NCBI RefSeq assembly: GCF_002251385.1
Contig: NZ_NPJJ01000002.1
Location: 18,313-82,312, forward strand
Direction of reading: 5' to 3'
Source of the DNA: Prevotella sp. P5-108
Lineage (GTDB): Bacteria; Bacteroidota; Bacteroidia; Bacteroidales; Bacteroidaceae
DNA: 64,000 nt
Every line of letters starts with the position of its first letter. Position 1 is the first letter of the stretch. Under the pieces are notes generated by a model. The model did not search any database. It was not told the origin of the DNA and saw only the letters and a list, made by a program, of their open reading frames with translations. Shown here in pieces: positions 8,201 through 16,770 of this stretch. Position numbers and translations under genes: made by a program.

Positions 8201-9226
8201 CTATCGCTTCTCTTTCACGGGGCGCTTGCGCCAGTCGTCCTTGACATAGCTGTCGGGATAGACGGTGACGTTCTGGCGGTCGCCCTTGAGGGTGCGTATC
8301 CAGGTGTCAAAGCGGCGCTGGCCCTCGTGGAGCACGATGACGCGTGCGCCCACGGGCAGATGGTTGTACTCGGTGTTGCCGCCCGAGAAGCGGCCGTAGC
8401 CCAACAGAATGTCGTGGTAGAGGGTAGTGTAGTCGTTGTCGTGGTCGTGACCGCAGAAGATGCCCATCACGTCGCCTCCCTCGCGCATGGCGCAGAACAT
8501 GCCGCTATTGAGCAGCGGGGGGCACGATTTCTCCATACGGGTGCCTATCAGCACGTTGGCCTCGGTGGTGGCGGCTTGGGCAAACTCGGGCAGAGGGATG
8601 TGGAAGAAGGAGAGGGCTGGGAGCGGGCGCCCGCCGTTGGCTGCGGTGTAGGCACGGCTGCGCTCGCGATACCACTGCACCTGGTCGAGCGTGAGCCAGG
8701 CGTAGGTGCCGAGGCGCTTGGTGGCGGGGTAGCTGTGGGAGTCGAGGCAGTAGAGTAGGGCAGCGGGGGCGGAGCTCTTGCTGCCGGCAATCTCGAGCAC
8801 ATAGTCGGGCGACTCTACGCTGCCACGGTCGGGCTGTAGACAGTGGCGTCCGTGCCGGATGATGTCGTAGAGCTGGGCGCGGGTCATGCCCTGCTCGTGG
8901 TCGTGGTTGCCGAAGAGGATGACGTATGGCACGCCGTGGCGCTCGATGCGGTCTACGATGTGCGTCATGGCGGTGTCGGCAGGACGCGCGTAGATGTTGT
9001 CGCCGGTGAAGACCACCAGGTCGGGACGCTCGGCGCCGACCACGGCGTCGATGCACTCCAAGGCGGTGGCAGAGCGTGGGTTGCGGCTCTGGTAGTGGAG
9101 GTCGGTAAACTGGACTATCTTGAACTCGCCACGGGCGTCAAACTTCAGGGTCTGGGCGGTGGCATCGGTGCCGGCGGCGAGGGTAAGGAGCGCGGCGGCA
9201 GTAAGCTGCATGATACGTTTTAGCAT
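8201..9226 (-). CDS. Exported calcineurin-like metallophosphoesterase
   Basis: A 341-residue protein with a signal peptide (residues 1-25, ending ATAQ). It has the full set of metallophosphoesterase motifs: D-L-H at 42-44, GDN near 75-77, GNHDHE near 107-112, HIPLPE, and GHDHDND near the C-terminus. These ligate two metal ions in enzymes that hydrolyse phosphomono- or diesters. Location: periplasm or cell surface. It begins 21 bases after the tyrosine phosphatase gene on the same strand, so the two probably share a transcript. The substrate is not predictable; relatives act on nucleotides and phospholipids. Confidence 0.88.
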   Translation of the reverse strand: MLKRIMQLTAAALLTLAAGTDATAQTLKFDARGEFKIVQFTDLHYQSRNPRSATALECIDAVVGAERPDLVVFTGDNIYARPADTAMTHIVDRIERHGVPYVILFGNHDHEQGMTRAQLYDIIRHGRHCLQPDRGSVESPDYVLEIAGSKSSAPAALLYCLDSHSYPATKRLGTYAWLTLDQVQWYRERSRAYTAANGGRPLPALSFFHIPLPEFAQAATTEANVLIGTRMEKSCPPLLNSGMFCAMREGGDVMGIFCGHDHDNDYTTLYHDILLGYGRFSGGNTEYNHLPVGARVIVLHEGQRRFDTWIRTLKGDRQNVTVYPDSYVKDDWRKRPVKEKR

Positions 9227-9247
9227 GATCGGGTATGGTTTTGGGGG

Positions 9248-9751
9248 TTACAGTTGTCGTTGGAGTTGGTTGAGCAGACGGCGGCAGCCCTGCTCGATGA
9301 GGTCGAGTGCCAGTTCGAAGTCGCGGTCGCCGCCATAGTAGGGGTCGGGCACGGAGTCGTAGCCGCAGTCGGCGTCGAGGTAGTCGCTCATGCGTAGGAT
9401 GCGGTCGGCCTGGGCCTGGGTGCGCGCCTTGGCGCTGATGGCGCGGTAGTTGCCCTCGTCCATCACGATGATATAGTCGAAGCGGTCGAAGTCGGCTGCC
9501 GAGAACTGGCGGGCATGATGGTCTACACGGTAGCCGCGGCGGGCTCCGTGGCGGCGCATACGGCTGTCGGGCAGCTGGCCCACATGCCAGTCGCCGACGC
9601 CACACGAGTCGACCTCAATCTGGTCGTTCAGACCGGCTTCGGCTACCATCGCTTCCATTACGGCATGGGCGGCGGGCGAACGGCAGATGTTGCCGAGACA
9701 TACGAAGAGAAGCCTCTTGGGCTTGGGGGCGTCAACAGATGCTGGTGTCAT
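9248..9751 (-). CDS. Low molecular weight protein-tyrosine phosphatase
   Basis: A 167-residue enzyme of usual size. The P-loop VCLGNICRS near residues 17-25 has the nucleophile Cys18 and phosphate-binding Arg24 (C-x5-R). VPDPYYGG near residue 137 holds the general acid Asp. The family dephosphorylates protein tyrosines or small phosphates in the cytoplasm and often acts with capsule tyrosine kinases, none of which is seen here. First gene of a probable two-gene unit with the exported phosphoesterase. Confidence 0.94.
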   Translation of the reverse strand: MTPASVDAPKPKRLLFVCLGNICRSPAAHAVMEAMVAEAGLNDQIEVDSCGVGDWHVGQLPDSRMRRHGARRGYRVDHHARQFSAADFDRFDYIIVMDEGNYRAISAKARTQAQADRILRMSDYLDADCGYDSVPDPYYGGDRDFELALDLIEQGCRRLLNQLQRQL

Positions 9752-10109
9752 AGTCTATATATATAATAATGTATATAGATATAACGCCAGCAGTGTGGTT
9801 TTATTGCCATAGGGTGGTCATAAATCGCATGGCAGCCGCTGTTGCAGCCCTTGTTGCTAAGTTGGCGCATCGTCGCTGCGCTCTTGCGCCGTGTTAGATG
9901 TTGTTTGATAAGGTCGAGTTGTAATACGCATAGTATCAATGAGTTCAGCGGAGCTGTTGTGGCGTCGTTGGCGGGAGGTCTCTTTGCTGATCATGAGGAA
10001 AGCAACTAAATAGAATATGAAAAAAATGATATTCGTACGCATTTTTATTATATTTCCAGCCTTTGTGGGCGCCAAGAGAAAAAACGAGATAGGCGCGCGT
10101 GAAAAAGTC

Positions 10110-10140
10110 TTGGCAGTGGGCGCGACAGTCTGTAATTTTG
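10110..10140 (+). promoter_or_regulatory. Promoter of the unknown 122-residue gene
   Basis: TTG at 10110-10112, a 20-base spacer, and TAATTTTG at 10133-10140. The transcript should start near 10146, so the frame's earlier ATG at 10017 cannot be used. The rest of 9752-10109 shows no gene. Confidence 0.6.
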
Positions 10141-10229
10141 CAATCGCTGAGGTCGAAAGCCCAGCAAGAAAAGTATCAGACATAAAGATAAAAATCAAGC
10201 AAAACAGGGTAGGAACCCACTTTAAGGAA

Positions 10230-10598
10230 ATGTATTCTAAATTTGATAATCTGGACATTACAGTCGACTCGTCGATTAAGAAGATTACACGTAAGGCGTG
10301 CATGTACCTTTCTGAGGCCATCGAGAATGGCATCATGCTGTCGGAGAATCCAACTGCCAACATCGTAATCTACGACGACCGCATTGATTTTGGTATGTGC
10401 CTCAATCCCACCATGGATATGATGAACGCCGCTTACTTCCCCAACTTCTATGAGGAGAACGGCAATATCGTATACCGCTTCGCTGGCAATGCCTGTTGCG
10501 AGGTCGAAGACCAAACCATCAACTATGTAGGTCACACAGACCCCATCACTGCAGATGATAACAAGGTTTTTAATATGATTTATTCGAAATACGCATAA
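10230..10598 (+). CDS. Protein of unknown function, 122 residues
   Basis: The frame opens at 10017, but the first 70 residues are strongly basic with no recognisable pattern, and the only good promoter box (10133-10140) lies inside that part. I therefore start at ATG 10230, preceded closely by AAGGAA. The product is soluble and acidic, with no signal peptide or membrane segment. Notable pieces are DDRIDFGMCLNPTMDMMNAA and a later EVEDQTINYVGHTDPITADD. I do not recognise a family. A hairpin terminator follows at 10680-10728. The gene stands alone between the phosphatase unit and the large repeat array. Confidence 0.55.
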   Translation: MYSKFDNLDITVDSSIKKITRKACMYLSEAIENGIMLSENPTANIVIYDDRIDFGMCLNPTMDMMNAAYFPNFYEENGNIVYRFAGNACCEVEDQTINYVGHTDPITADDNKVFNMIYSKYA

Positions 10599-10679
10599 GC
10601 AGATAGATATTCTTTACACATTCTCAACAAAAATCATACACATTAATACAATAACTTAGTAATTTTTTTGAAGCAAGAG

Positions 10680-10728
10680 CACGAACCCGAGGAATCTGGA
10701 TGAAGACCCCCTCACGGTTCGTGTTTTT
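10680..10728 (+). terminator. Hairpin terminator after the unknown gene
   Basis: Stem CACGAACC / GGTTCGTG (10680-10687 with 10716-10723), extended by weaker pairs and followed by five T. Confidence 0.6.
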
Positions 10729-10756
10729 ATTATCCTCACATTGGGCGTCATAATCC

Positions 10757-10842
10757 TCGGTTTGTGCTTTGCTTTTCTCGTGTCGTTCTTTGCCACATTC
10801 GGTTCATGCTTTGCCATCCTCGAATTGTGCTTCGCCATCAAG
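10757..10842. repeat. 21-bp tandem array (4 degenerate units)
   Basis: Four units of 21 bases in a row, each with a TGCTTTGCCAT-like core. In one frame of the minus strand they read as heptapeptides of the AKHEPNV type. They lie in a gene-free stretch 140 bases from the 22-bp palindrome cluster at 10984-11074. Confidence 0.7.
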
Positions 10843-10983
10843 TTAACCCGCTCCCCAAGTTTTTTCCATATCCCCACAACCTCCGCAGGCACATGCGCCA
10901 GCGTTGGGCAGACGGCGGCATATCCCGTCGTTGCAGCCGCCAGTCCCGCCATTACAAATAATGTAGTGGTGATTGTGGTGGCT

Positions 10984-11074
10984 GGCTCGTGCCTATTGAT
11001 ACGTGGGCTCGTATCATAAGTCACGCGGCCACGTATCATAAGTTACGAGCCCTCGTATCAAATGACACGAACCA
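10984..11074. repeat. 22-bp palindromic unit cluster, locus 1
   Basis: About four units built on CTCGTGCCTATTGATACGAG-like halves, in which CTCGT and ACGAG pair. The same family recurs at 30154-30243, 43491-43580 and 59380-59469. Confidence 0.75.
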
Positions 11075-11193
11075 GTAGGGTTGGTCACGACATGGCGGAA
11101 CATGCTGAATTACATAGTTATAGTTGATTCCCCCTTCGTTGACAATACTTTCCTGCGGTGGATGCACAATGATAAAAATCTACAAAAAGATTA

Positions 11194-11227
11194 GTGGCTG
11201 TTGTCGTCATGCCGTGCATGGCGTTGG
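11194..11227. repeat. Fragment of the 563-bp spacer repeat
   Basis: 34 bases almost identical to 12231-12264 and to the matching part of the second spacer. This suggests that the array once extended further left. Confidence 0.65.
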
Positions 11228-11273
11228 AGGGTATGGCTAAAACGGTGTAGGACAATAATGACAGATTGAGTAT

Positions 11274-11874
11274 AACGCCTTCGGCTAAGCGCAACTCTTA
11301 CAGAGTAGCTAAGTAGGGTGGTGTTCATACCCAGGGTAGAGGTGCTTCGCCCCTCAACCCTGGGCTGTGTAATCGCAACTCCTTCAGAGTTGCTGCTGCT
11401 TGTGGGCCATAATTCATCGTTGATGATGCGCCCCCAAGGGTTATACATAATTGGTTTGTTGTCGATGATGTGCGCCCCTACAACCATGTATGGCTATCCC
11501 ATCGTGGACGGTGCGCACCCCTGGCAATTCCTCCAGAGTTGCTGCTGCTTGCGGGCCATAATTCATCGTTGATGATGCGCCCCCAAGGGTTATACATAAT
11601 TGGTTTGTTGTCGATGATGTGCGCCCCTACAACCATGTATGCCTATACCATCGTTGATGATGCGCCCCCAAGGGTTATACATAATTGGTTTGTTGTCGAT
11701 GATGTGCGCCCCTACAACCATGTATGGTTATCCCATCGTGGACGGTGCGCACCCCTGGCAACTCTGAAGGAGTTGCGTTTTCCCAGCCCAGGGTTGCGGG
11801 CGAAGCTCGCTACCCTGGGTAAGCGACCTACTAATCTTGCAACTCTGACGGAGTTGCGCTTAGCCGTAGGCGTT
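11274..11874. repeat. Long palindromic element, copy 1 (601 bp)
   Basis: Starts AACGCCTTCGGCTAAGCGCA and ends with the inverted form (one mismatch), i.e. terminal inverted repeats of about 24 bp. Inside are paired CCCAGGGTAGAGG / ACCCTGGG blocks that each form a hairpin and also pair across the element, plus short GCAACTC-GAGTTGC stems. This copy carries three 70-bp direct repeats (about 11421, 11571, 11657) that the other copies lack. No credible protein is encoded. Copies 2 and 3 are at 12438-12889 and 13452-13904. Confidence 0.8.
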
Positions 11875-12437
11875 ACTTGTAATGTATATGTCAATATTCC
11901 TTGAATATACTATCGCAAGAATACACAAAAAGATTTGTGGCTTTTCCGGGCTATGCCCTATGCGTCCGTGTGTGTCGGTAAATATCTCGAGAGCATGCTC
12001 TCGGATATTCCCCGCCACCCCCATCCGCGCCTGCCTGATGGCAGGCTGAAAAGCCGCAAATACAAAAAGTCCGCCGTTGGCGGTAAAAAAAAGTCCGGCT
12101 ACGCCGGTACAAAAAAGGATTACCTTATTTTCTAACGGCAGTCGTCATATAGATGGAATACACAAGCTGCTGTTTTTTTACCGCCAACGGCGGCCTTTTT
12201 TTACGGCCGCCAGCCGCTTTTTGAACCATGGTGGCTGTTGTCGTCATGCCGTGCATGGCGTTGGGGGTGACGGCGACGAGAAGGAGGAAAACTTGTTTTC
12301 CGACTGGCGTCACCGCCAACCCCCAAAAGGCGAAGCCGACAACAGTCGCCATGGATTTTTGTGTTTATATCAACCTCTAATTGAGGCAGTTATTAATTGA
12401 TTAACCCCGCAATTGAAACCTTGTTTCCTGCCGTGGT
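11875..12437. repeat. Structured spacer repeat A, copy 1 (563 bp)
   Basis: Near-identical to 12890-13451. It is rich in inverted repeats: a perfect 20-bp pair at 12071-12090 / 12174-12193 (CCGCCGTTGGCGGTAAAAAA), smaller CCGGCTACGCCGG and GCCTGCCTGATGGCAGGC hairpins, and a long imperfect pair spanning about 12226-12354. No open frame looks like a protein. Confidence 0.8.
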
Positions 12438-12889
12438 AACGCCTTCGGCTAATCGCAACTCTTACAGAGTAGCAAGTAGGGTGGTTTTCTTACCCAGGGT
12501 AGAGGTGCTTCGCCCCTCAACCCTGGGCTATGTAATCGCAACTCCTTCAGAGTTGCTGCTGCTTGTGGGCCATAATTCATCGTTGATGATGCGCCTCCCA
12601 TGGCTATGCATGTTTAGTCCGTTGGCGATGATGTGCGCCTTTACCGCCATGTATGTTTATCCCATCGTGGATGAAGTGCTCCCCAAAAGTTATGCATAAT
12701 TAGTCCGCTGTCGATGAAGTGCGCCCCTACAACCATGTATGGCTATCCCATCGTGGACGGTACGCACCCCTGGCAACTCTGTAGGAGTTGCGTTTTCCCA
12801 GCCCAGGGTTGCGGGCGAAGCTCGCTACCCTGGGTAAGCGACACACTAACCAGGCAACTCTGTCGGAGTTGCGCTTAGCCGTAGGCGTT
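12438..12889. repeat. Long palindromic element, copy 2 (452 bp)
   Basis: Same terminal inverted repeats and internal hairpins as copy 1, without the triplicated 70-bp block. Confidence 0.8.
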
Positions 12890-13451
12890 ACTTGTAATGT
12901 ATATGTCAATATTCCTTGAATATACTATCGCAAGAATACACAAAAAGATTTGTGGCTTTTCCGGGCTATGCCCTATGCGTCCGTGTGTGTCGGTAAATAT
13001 CTCGAGAGCATGCTCTCGGATATTTCCCGACACCTCCATCTGCGCCTGCCTGATGGCAGGCTGAATAGCCGCAAATACAATAAGCCCGCCGTTGGTGGTA
13101 AAAAAAGTCCGGCTACGCCGGTACAAAAAAGGATTACCTTATTTTCTAACGGCAGACGTCATATAGGTGAAATACACAAACTGCTGTTTTTTTACCGCCA
13201 CCGGCGGCTTTTTTTTACGGCAGACGGCCGCTTTTTGAACCGTGGTGGCTGTTGTCGTCATGCCGTGCATGGCGTTGGGGGTGACGGCGACGACACGGAG
13301 GAAAACTTGTTTTCCGACTGGCGTCACCGCCAACCCCCAAAAGGCGAAGCCGACAACAGTCGTCATGGCTTTTTGGGTTTATATCAACCATTAATTGAGG
13401 AAGCTAATAATGGATTAACCCCGCAATTGAAGTCTTGTTTCCTGCCGTGGT
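12890..13451. repeat. Structured spacer repeat A, copy 2 (562 bp)
   Basis: Direct repeat of 11875-12437 with scattered substitutions. Several fall in stems and are partly compensated (for example GCCGTTGG versus GCCACCGG arms). Confidence 0.8.
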
Positions 13452-13904
13452 AACGCCTTCGGCTAATCGCAACTCTTACAGAGTAGCTAAGTAGGGTGTG
13501 GTTCATACCCAGGGTAGAGGCGCTTCGCCCCTCAACCCTGGGCTGTGTAATCGCAACTCCTTCAGAGTTGCTGCTGCTTGTGGGCCATAATTCATCGTTG
13601 ATGATGCGCCTCCCATGGCTATGCATGTTTAGTCCGTTGGCGATGATGTGCGCCTTTACCGCCATGTATGTTTATCCCATCGTGGATGAAGTGCTCCCCA
13701 AAAGTTATGCATTATTAGTCCGCTGTCGATGATGTGTGCCCCTACAACCATGTATGGCTATCCCATCGTGGACGGTACGCACCCCTGGCAACTCTGTAGG
13801 AGTTGCGTTTTCCCAGCCCAGGGTTGCGGGCGAAGCTCGCTACCCTGGGTAAGCGACCAACTAATATAGCTACTCTGTAAGAGTTGCGCTTAGCCGTAGG
13901 CGTT
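13452..13904. repeat. Long palindromic element, copy 3 (453 bp)
   Basis: Third copy, closest to copy 2. It ends with the same inverted terminus; beyond it the sequence becomes unique and no further spacer follows. 13905-14050 up to the HU gene shows nothing recognisable. Confidence 0.8.
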
Positions 13905-14050
13905 AATCCTTTGTCGAGGTATATACGACCTACAACTGTCCATTCGCTGCTGCTCAGGCTACGGATAACCTAATGCAACGCCCTCTCCAAACAAAAAATG
14001 GCGACTCCGGATGGAGCCACCATTAATGATAAAAATCTTTTACAATATTA

Positions 14051-14323
14051 TTACTTCACAGCGTTAGCAAGCTCTGCGCCAGCCTTGAATTTTACCACCT
14101 TCTTGGCAGCAATAGCGAGCTTCTCGCCTGTTCTGGGGTTGACACCTTCGCGAGCGGGACGCTCGGTAACGGAGTATGTGCCAAAGCCAACGAGCTGTAC
14201 GTTATCACCTGCTACGAGAGCTTCCTTAACAGCCTCTACAGTAGCGTCGAGAGCCTTCTTTGCATCTGCCTTGCTCAGACCGGCAACTTCTGCGATCTTT
14301 GCAACCAATTCAGTCTTGTTCAT
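14051..14323 (-). CDS. HU family DNA-binding protein
   Basis: A 90-residue histone-like protein, the classic length. MNKTELVAKIAEVAGLSKADA forms the N-terminal helices. Residues 45-75 hold the DNA-binding arm (GFGTYSVTERPAREGVNPRT, G-E-K-L). It bends and compacts DNA as a dimer. A strong promoter (TTTG 14406-14403, 19 bases, TATATTTG 14383-14376 on the minus strand) suggests high expression. It sits directly beside the repeat array. Confidence 0.97.
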   Translation of the reverse strand: MNKTELVAKIAEVAGLSKADAKKALDATVEAVKEALVAGDNVQLVGFGTYSVTERPAREGVNPRTGEKLAIAAKKVVKFKAGAELANAVK

Positions 14324-14375
14324 AATGTGGATATTAAATGGTTAAAAATTATAAGAAATAATCGTTTTTACGTGA

Positions 14376-14406
14376 CAAATATAGAGTAAAGTTTTCAATC
14401 AACAAA
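14376..14406 (-). promoter_or_regulatory. HU gene promoter
   Basis: Minus-strand TTTG (14406-14403), a 19-base spacer, and TATATTTG (14383-14376). This is one of the best promoter matches in the window. Confidence 0.75.
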
Positions 14407-14487
14407 CAAAAAAAGCAGAAAAGTGAACTTTTTCCATAAAAAAACACGTTTAAGGCCCGTTTTTGAAGCCATAACAGATATTTTTCG

Positions 14488-14495
14488 TAATTTTG
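14488..14495 (+). promoter_or_regulatory. Promoter -7 box for the rhomboid gene
   Basis: TAATTTTG with TTTTG at 14461-14465 (about 22 bases upstream). This supports the ATG at 14549 over the earlier frame opening at 14423. Confidence 0.55.
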
Positions 14496-14548
14496 TGACG
14501 CTAAAGAGCACTATATTCACAATTATATATAATAGAAAACGAAACAGT

Positions 14549-15466
14549 ATGATACGCAATATTCCGCTGATTACAAAGAACTTGTTAATCATCAACCTCA
14601 TAGCCTTCCTGGCTATGCTCGGGCTTAGGGGTTGGGGCATTGATCTCAACGATGTGCTGGGCCTTCACTTCTTCCTTGCAGGCAATTTCCACGTGTACCA
14701 GCTCTTTACCTATATGTTTATGCACGGAGGTTGGGAACACATCCTCTTTAATATGTTCGCCCTATGGATGTTCGGCTCAGCTGTCGAATACCGATGGGGA
14801 GCCAAACGTTTCTTGTTTTTTTACATTTTCTGTGGCGTCGGAGCTGGTCTGCTGCAGGAAATGGCGCAGCTCGGGCGCTTCTATATGATGGCTTATGACC
14901 AGATACCCCAGTTCTCGCTGAGCGACACGATGGCCTTGGCTTACAACAGCCGCGACTATCTGAACTTGTTGACCACGGTGGGCGCCTCGGGAGCCATCTA
15001 TGCGGTGATGCTCGCCTTTGGCATGACGTTCCCCAACGAGCGCATTTTCATCTTCCCCATTCCTTTCCCCATCAAGAGCAAGTGGTTTGTGGTAATCTGC
15101 GTTGCCATCGAGCTGATTTCATCCATCGCTTCGTCTAACGACGGCGTGGCGCATCTCGCCCACCTCGGCGGTATGCTCTTCGGCTATATCCTCATACGCT
15201 ACTGGCGTCGCCGCCCCTATGTCAACCCGCGCGGATTTACCGGTCATGAGATGTTTGACAACATGCGCCGCAAGTGGAGCCGCGACAGGAGCCACTACCA
15301 GCGTCGCCCCAAGAACCAGGCGAGCCGAGAGACCGACTGGGAATACAACGCGCGGCAGAAAGCCAACCAGGCCGAGATAGACCGCATCCTTGACAAAATC
15401 AGGAAGAGCGGCTATGAGAGTCTCACCGCCGAAGAGAAGCACCGCCTCTTCGACTTAGGCAAATAA
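14549..15466 (+). CDS. Rhomboid family intramembrane serine protease
   Basis: A 305-residue membrane protein with about six transmembrane segments followed by a basic cytoplasmic tail of about 90 residues. The catalytic Ser lies in VGASGAIYAV (GxSG) and the catalytic His in HLAHLGGMLFG. The HGGWEHILFNMFALW segment is the conserved loop and second helix. It cleaves transmembrane segments of other proteins within the inner membrane. ATG 14549 is chosen from the promoter position and the first hydrophobic helix. The next gene begins 2 bases after its stop, so the two form an operon. Confidence 0.93.
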   Translation: MIRNIPLITKNLLIINLIAFLAMLGLRGWGIDLNDVLGLHFFLAGNFHVYQLFTYMFMHGGWEHILFNMFALWMFGSAVEYRWGAKRFLFFYIFCGVGAGLLQEMAQLGRFYMMAYDQIPQFSLSDTMALAYNSRDYLNLLTTVGASGAIYAVMLAFGMTFPNERIFIFPIPFPIKSKWFVVICVAIELISSIASSNDGVAHLAHLGGMLFGYILIRYWRRRPYVNPRGFTGHEMFDNMRRKWSRDRSHYQRRPKNQASRETDWEYNARQKANQAEIDRILDKIRKSGYESLTAEEKHRLFDLGK

Positions 15467-15468
15467 AT

Positions 15469-16569
15469 ATGGCGAAGACGATAACCAAGATAATGCTGCA
15501 GATGATTGCCGGCGCCAATGTGGCAACCATTGTAGCGATGCTGGCCACGGGATATTCGGGGTATATCAACCCCGCGGTGTCGCCGTGGCTTGCCAATGCA
15601 GCGCTGGTCTTCCCCGTCTTCCTCTTTCTCAATTTCGCTTTCCTCATATTCTGGCTGTTCTTCAAGCCCCTCTACGCCATCATCCCCTTTGTGGGAATGG
15701 TGATAGGCTTCACGCCCATACGCACCTACTGCCCCTTCAACATCCCCAGCGCGGCACCCGAGGGCGCCATCAAGGTGATGTCGTACAACGTGTGGGGCTA
15801 CGGCACCGACAAGAATGTGGACGGCACCAATATCGTGGTGCAGTATATCGCCGACAGCGATGCCGACATCGTGTGCCTGCAAGAGGCCAACGCCTCGGCT
15901 GAAGTGCAGGCGCAGATAGACTCGCTGCTCTACACCAAGTATGCCTATCACGACACCCTGCAGCGCAAGGACAAGGGCGGGCTGGCCATACTGAGCCGCT
16001 TCCCTATACGCCACAAGGAGATCATCGACTATCCCTCGGCAGGCAATCTCTCGGGCGCCTTCGAGCTCGATGTCGATGGCGACGACGTGGTGGTTATCTG
16101 CAACCACCTGGAAACGACGGGGCTCACGCTGGAAGAGCGCGAGAACTTCAAGGACATGCTCAAGGGCAATCTGGAAAGCCACACCGTCAAGACCGAATCC
16201 AAGCGGCTCATAGACCAGCTGGGCGAGTCGGCACGTACGCGCGCTCCGCAGGCACAGGCTGTGGCGCGCTATATCCGCAAGCACGCCTATCAGAGCATCA
16301 TCTGCATGGGCGACTTCAACGACAGTCCGCTCTCCTATGCCCACCACACGATAGACAAGGAGCTCACCGACTGCTATGTGGCGTCGGGCAACGGCCCTGG
16401 CATCAGCTACCATCTCTCGGGATTTTACGTGAGGATAGACAACATCTTCTGCTCTGACGACTGGGAGCCATACGGTTGCACCGTAGACCGCAGCATCAAG
16501 GCCAGCGACCATTATCCCATCATGGGATGGCTGAAGAAAAAGGGCGGAAATAACCCCGAAAACCACTGA
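15469..16569 (+). CDS. Membrane-anchored endonuclease/exonuclease/phosphatase (EEP) family protein
   Basis: A 366-residue protein. About three hydrophobic segments in the first 90 residues anchor it. From residue 100 it has the EEP fold: MSYNVWGYG, DIVCLQEANA (metal-binding Glu), GLAILSRFPI, CNHLE, MGDFNDSP (catalytic Asp and Asn) and the final KASDHYPIMG (Asp-His pair). This superfamily cleaves phosphodiester bonds in nucleic acids or phospholipids. The catalytic domain probably faces the periplasm. It is translated as a unit with the rhomboid gene just upstream. Confidence 0.9.
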   Translation: MAKTITKIMLQMIAGANVATIVAMLATGYSGYINPAVSPWLANAALVFPVFLFLNFAFLIFWLFFKPLYAIIPFVGMVIGFTPIRTYCPFNIPSAAPEGAIKVMSYNVWGYGTDKNVDGTNIVVQYIADSDADIVCLQEANASAEVQAQIDSLLYTKYAYHDTLQRKDKGGLAILSRFPIRHKEIIDYPSAGNLSGAFELDVDGDDVVVICNHLETTGLTLEERENFKDMLKGNLESHTVKTESKRLIDQLGESARTRAPQAQAVARYIRKHAYQSIICMGDFNDSPLSYAHHTIDKELTDCYVASGNGPGISYHLSGFYVRIDNIFCSDDWEPYGCTVDRSIKASDHYPIMGWLKKKGGNNPENH

Positions 16570-16659
16570 AAAACCAACAGCGTCAACGGGAACAAGCCTT
16601 TATCCCACCTTTTTATATAAAAAGTCGTTTATTCTCTTTAATAATGTAAAAAAAATAAC

Positions 16660-16667
16660 TATCTTTG
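16660..16667 (+). promoter_or_regulatory. secDF: secDF promoter -7 box
   Basis: TATCTTTG, about 100 bases before the secDF start codon. Confidence 0.6.
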
Positions 16668-16770
16668 CAAGGTGATAGGCTGCGCTTAGGTGCAGCAAGG
16701 ATGAGTGGGGCTATCGGCTAACGCCGTGGAGACCAGAAGAACAAGATTACAATCTAAAAATCAAATAAAA

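Noticed and set aside
10757..10842. CRISPR array
   Set aside because: Here and at the related arrays, units are 21-22 bp without unique spacers of constant length, and no cas gene is present.
10656..11039. Minus-strand frame with AKHNSRM-AKHEPNV heptapeptides
   Set aside because: Product of a 21-bp intergenic repeat; no promoter or ribosome site, and similar arrays elsewhere are clearly non-coding.
11318..13732. Several 60-170 residue frames in the repeat array, such as those reading ATPSELLLLVGHNSS
   Set aside because: They repeat exactly with the DNA repeat, run on both strands and follow hairpin sequence; no start signals.
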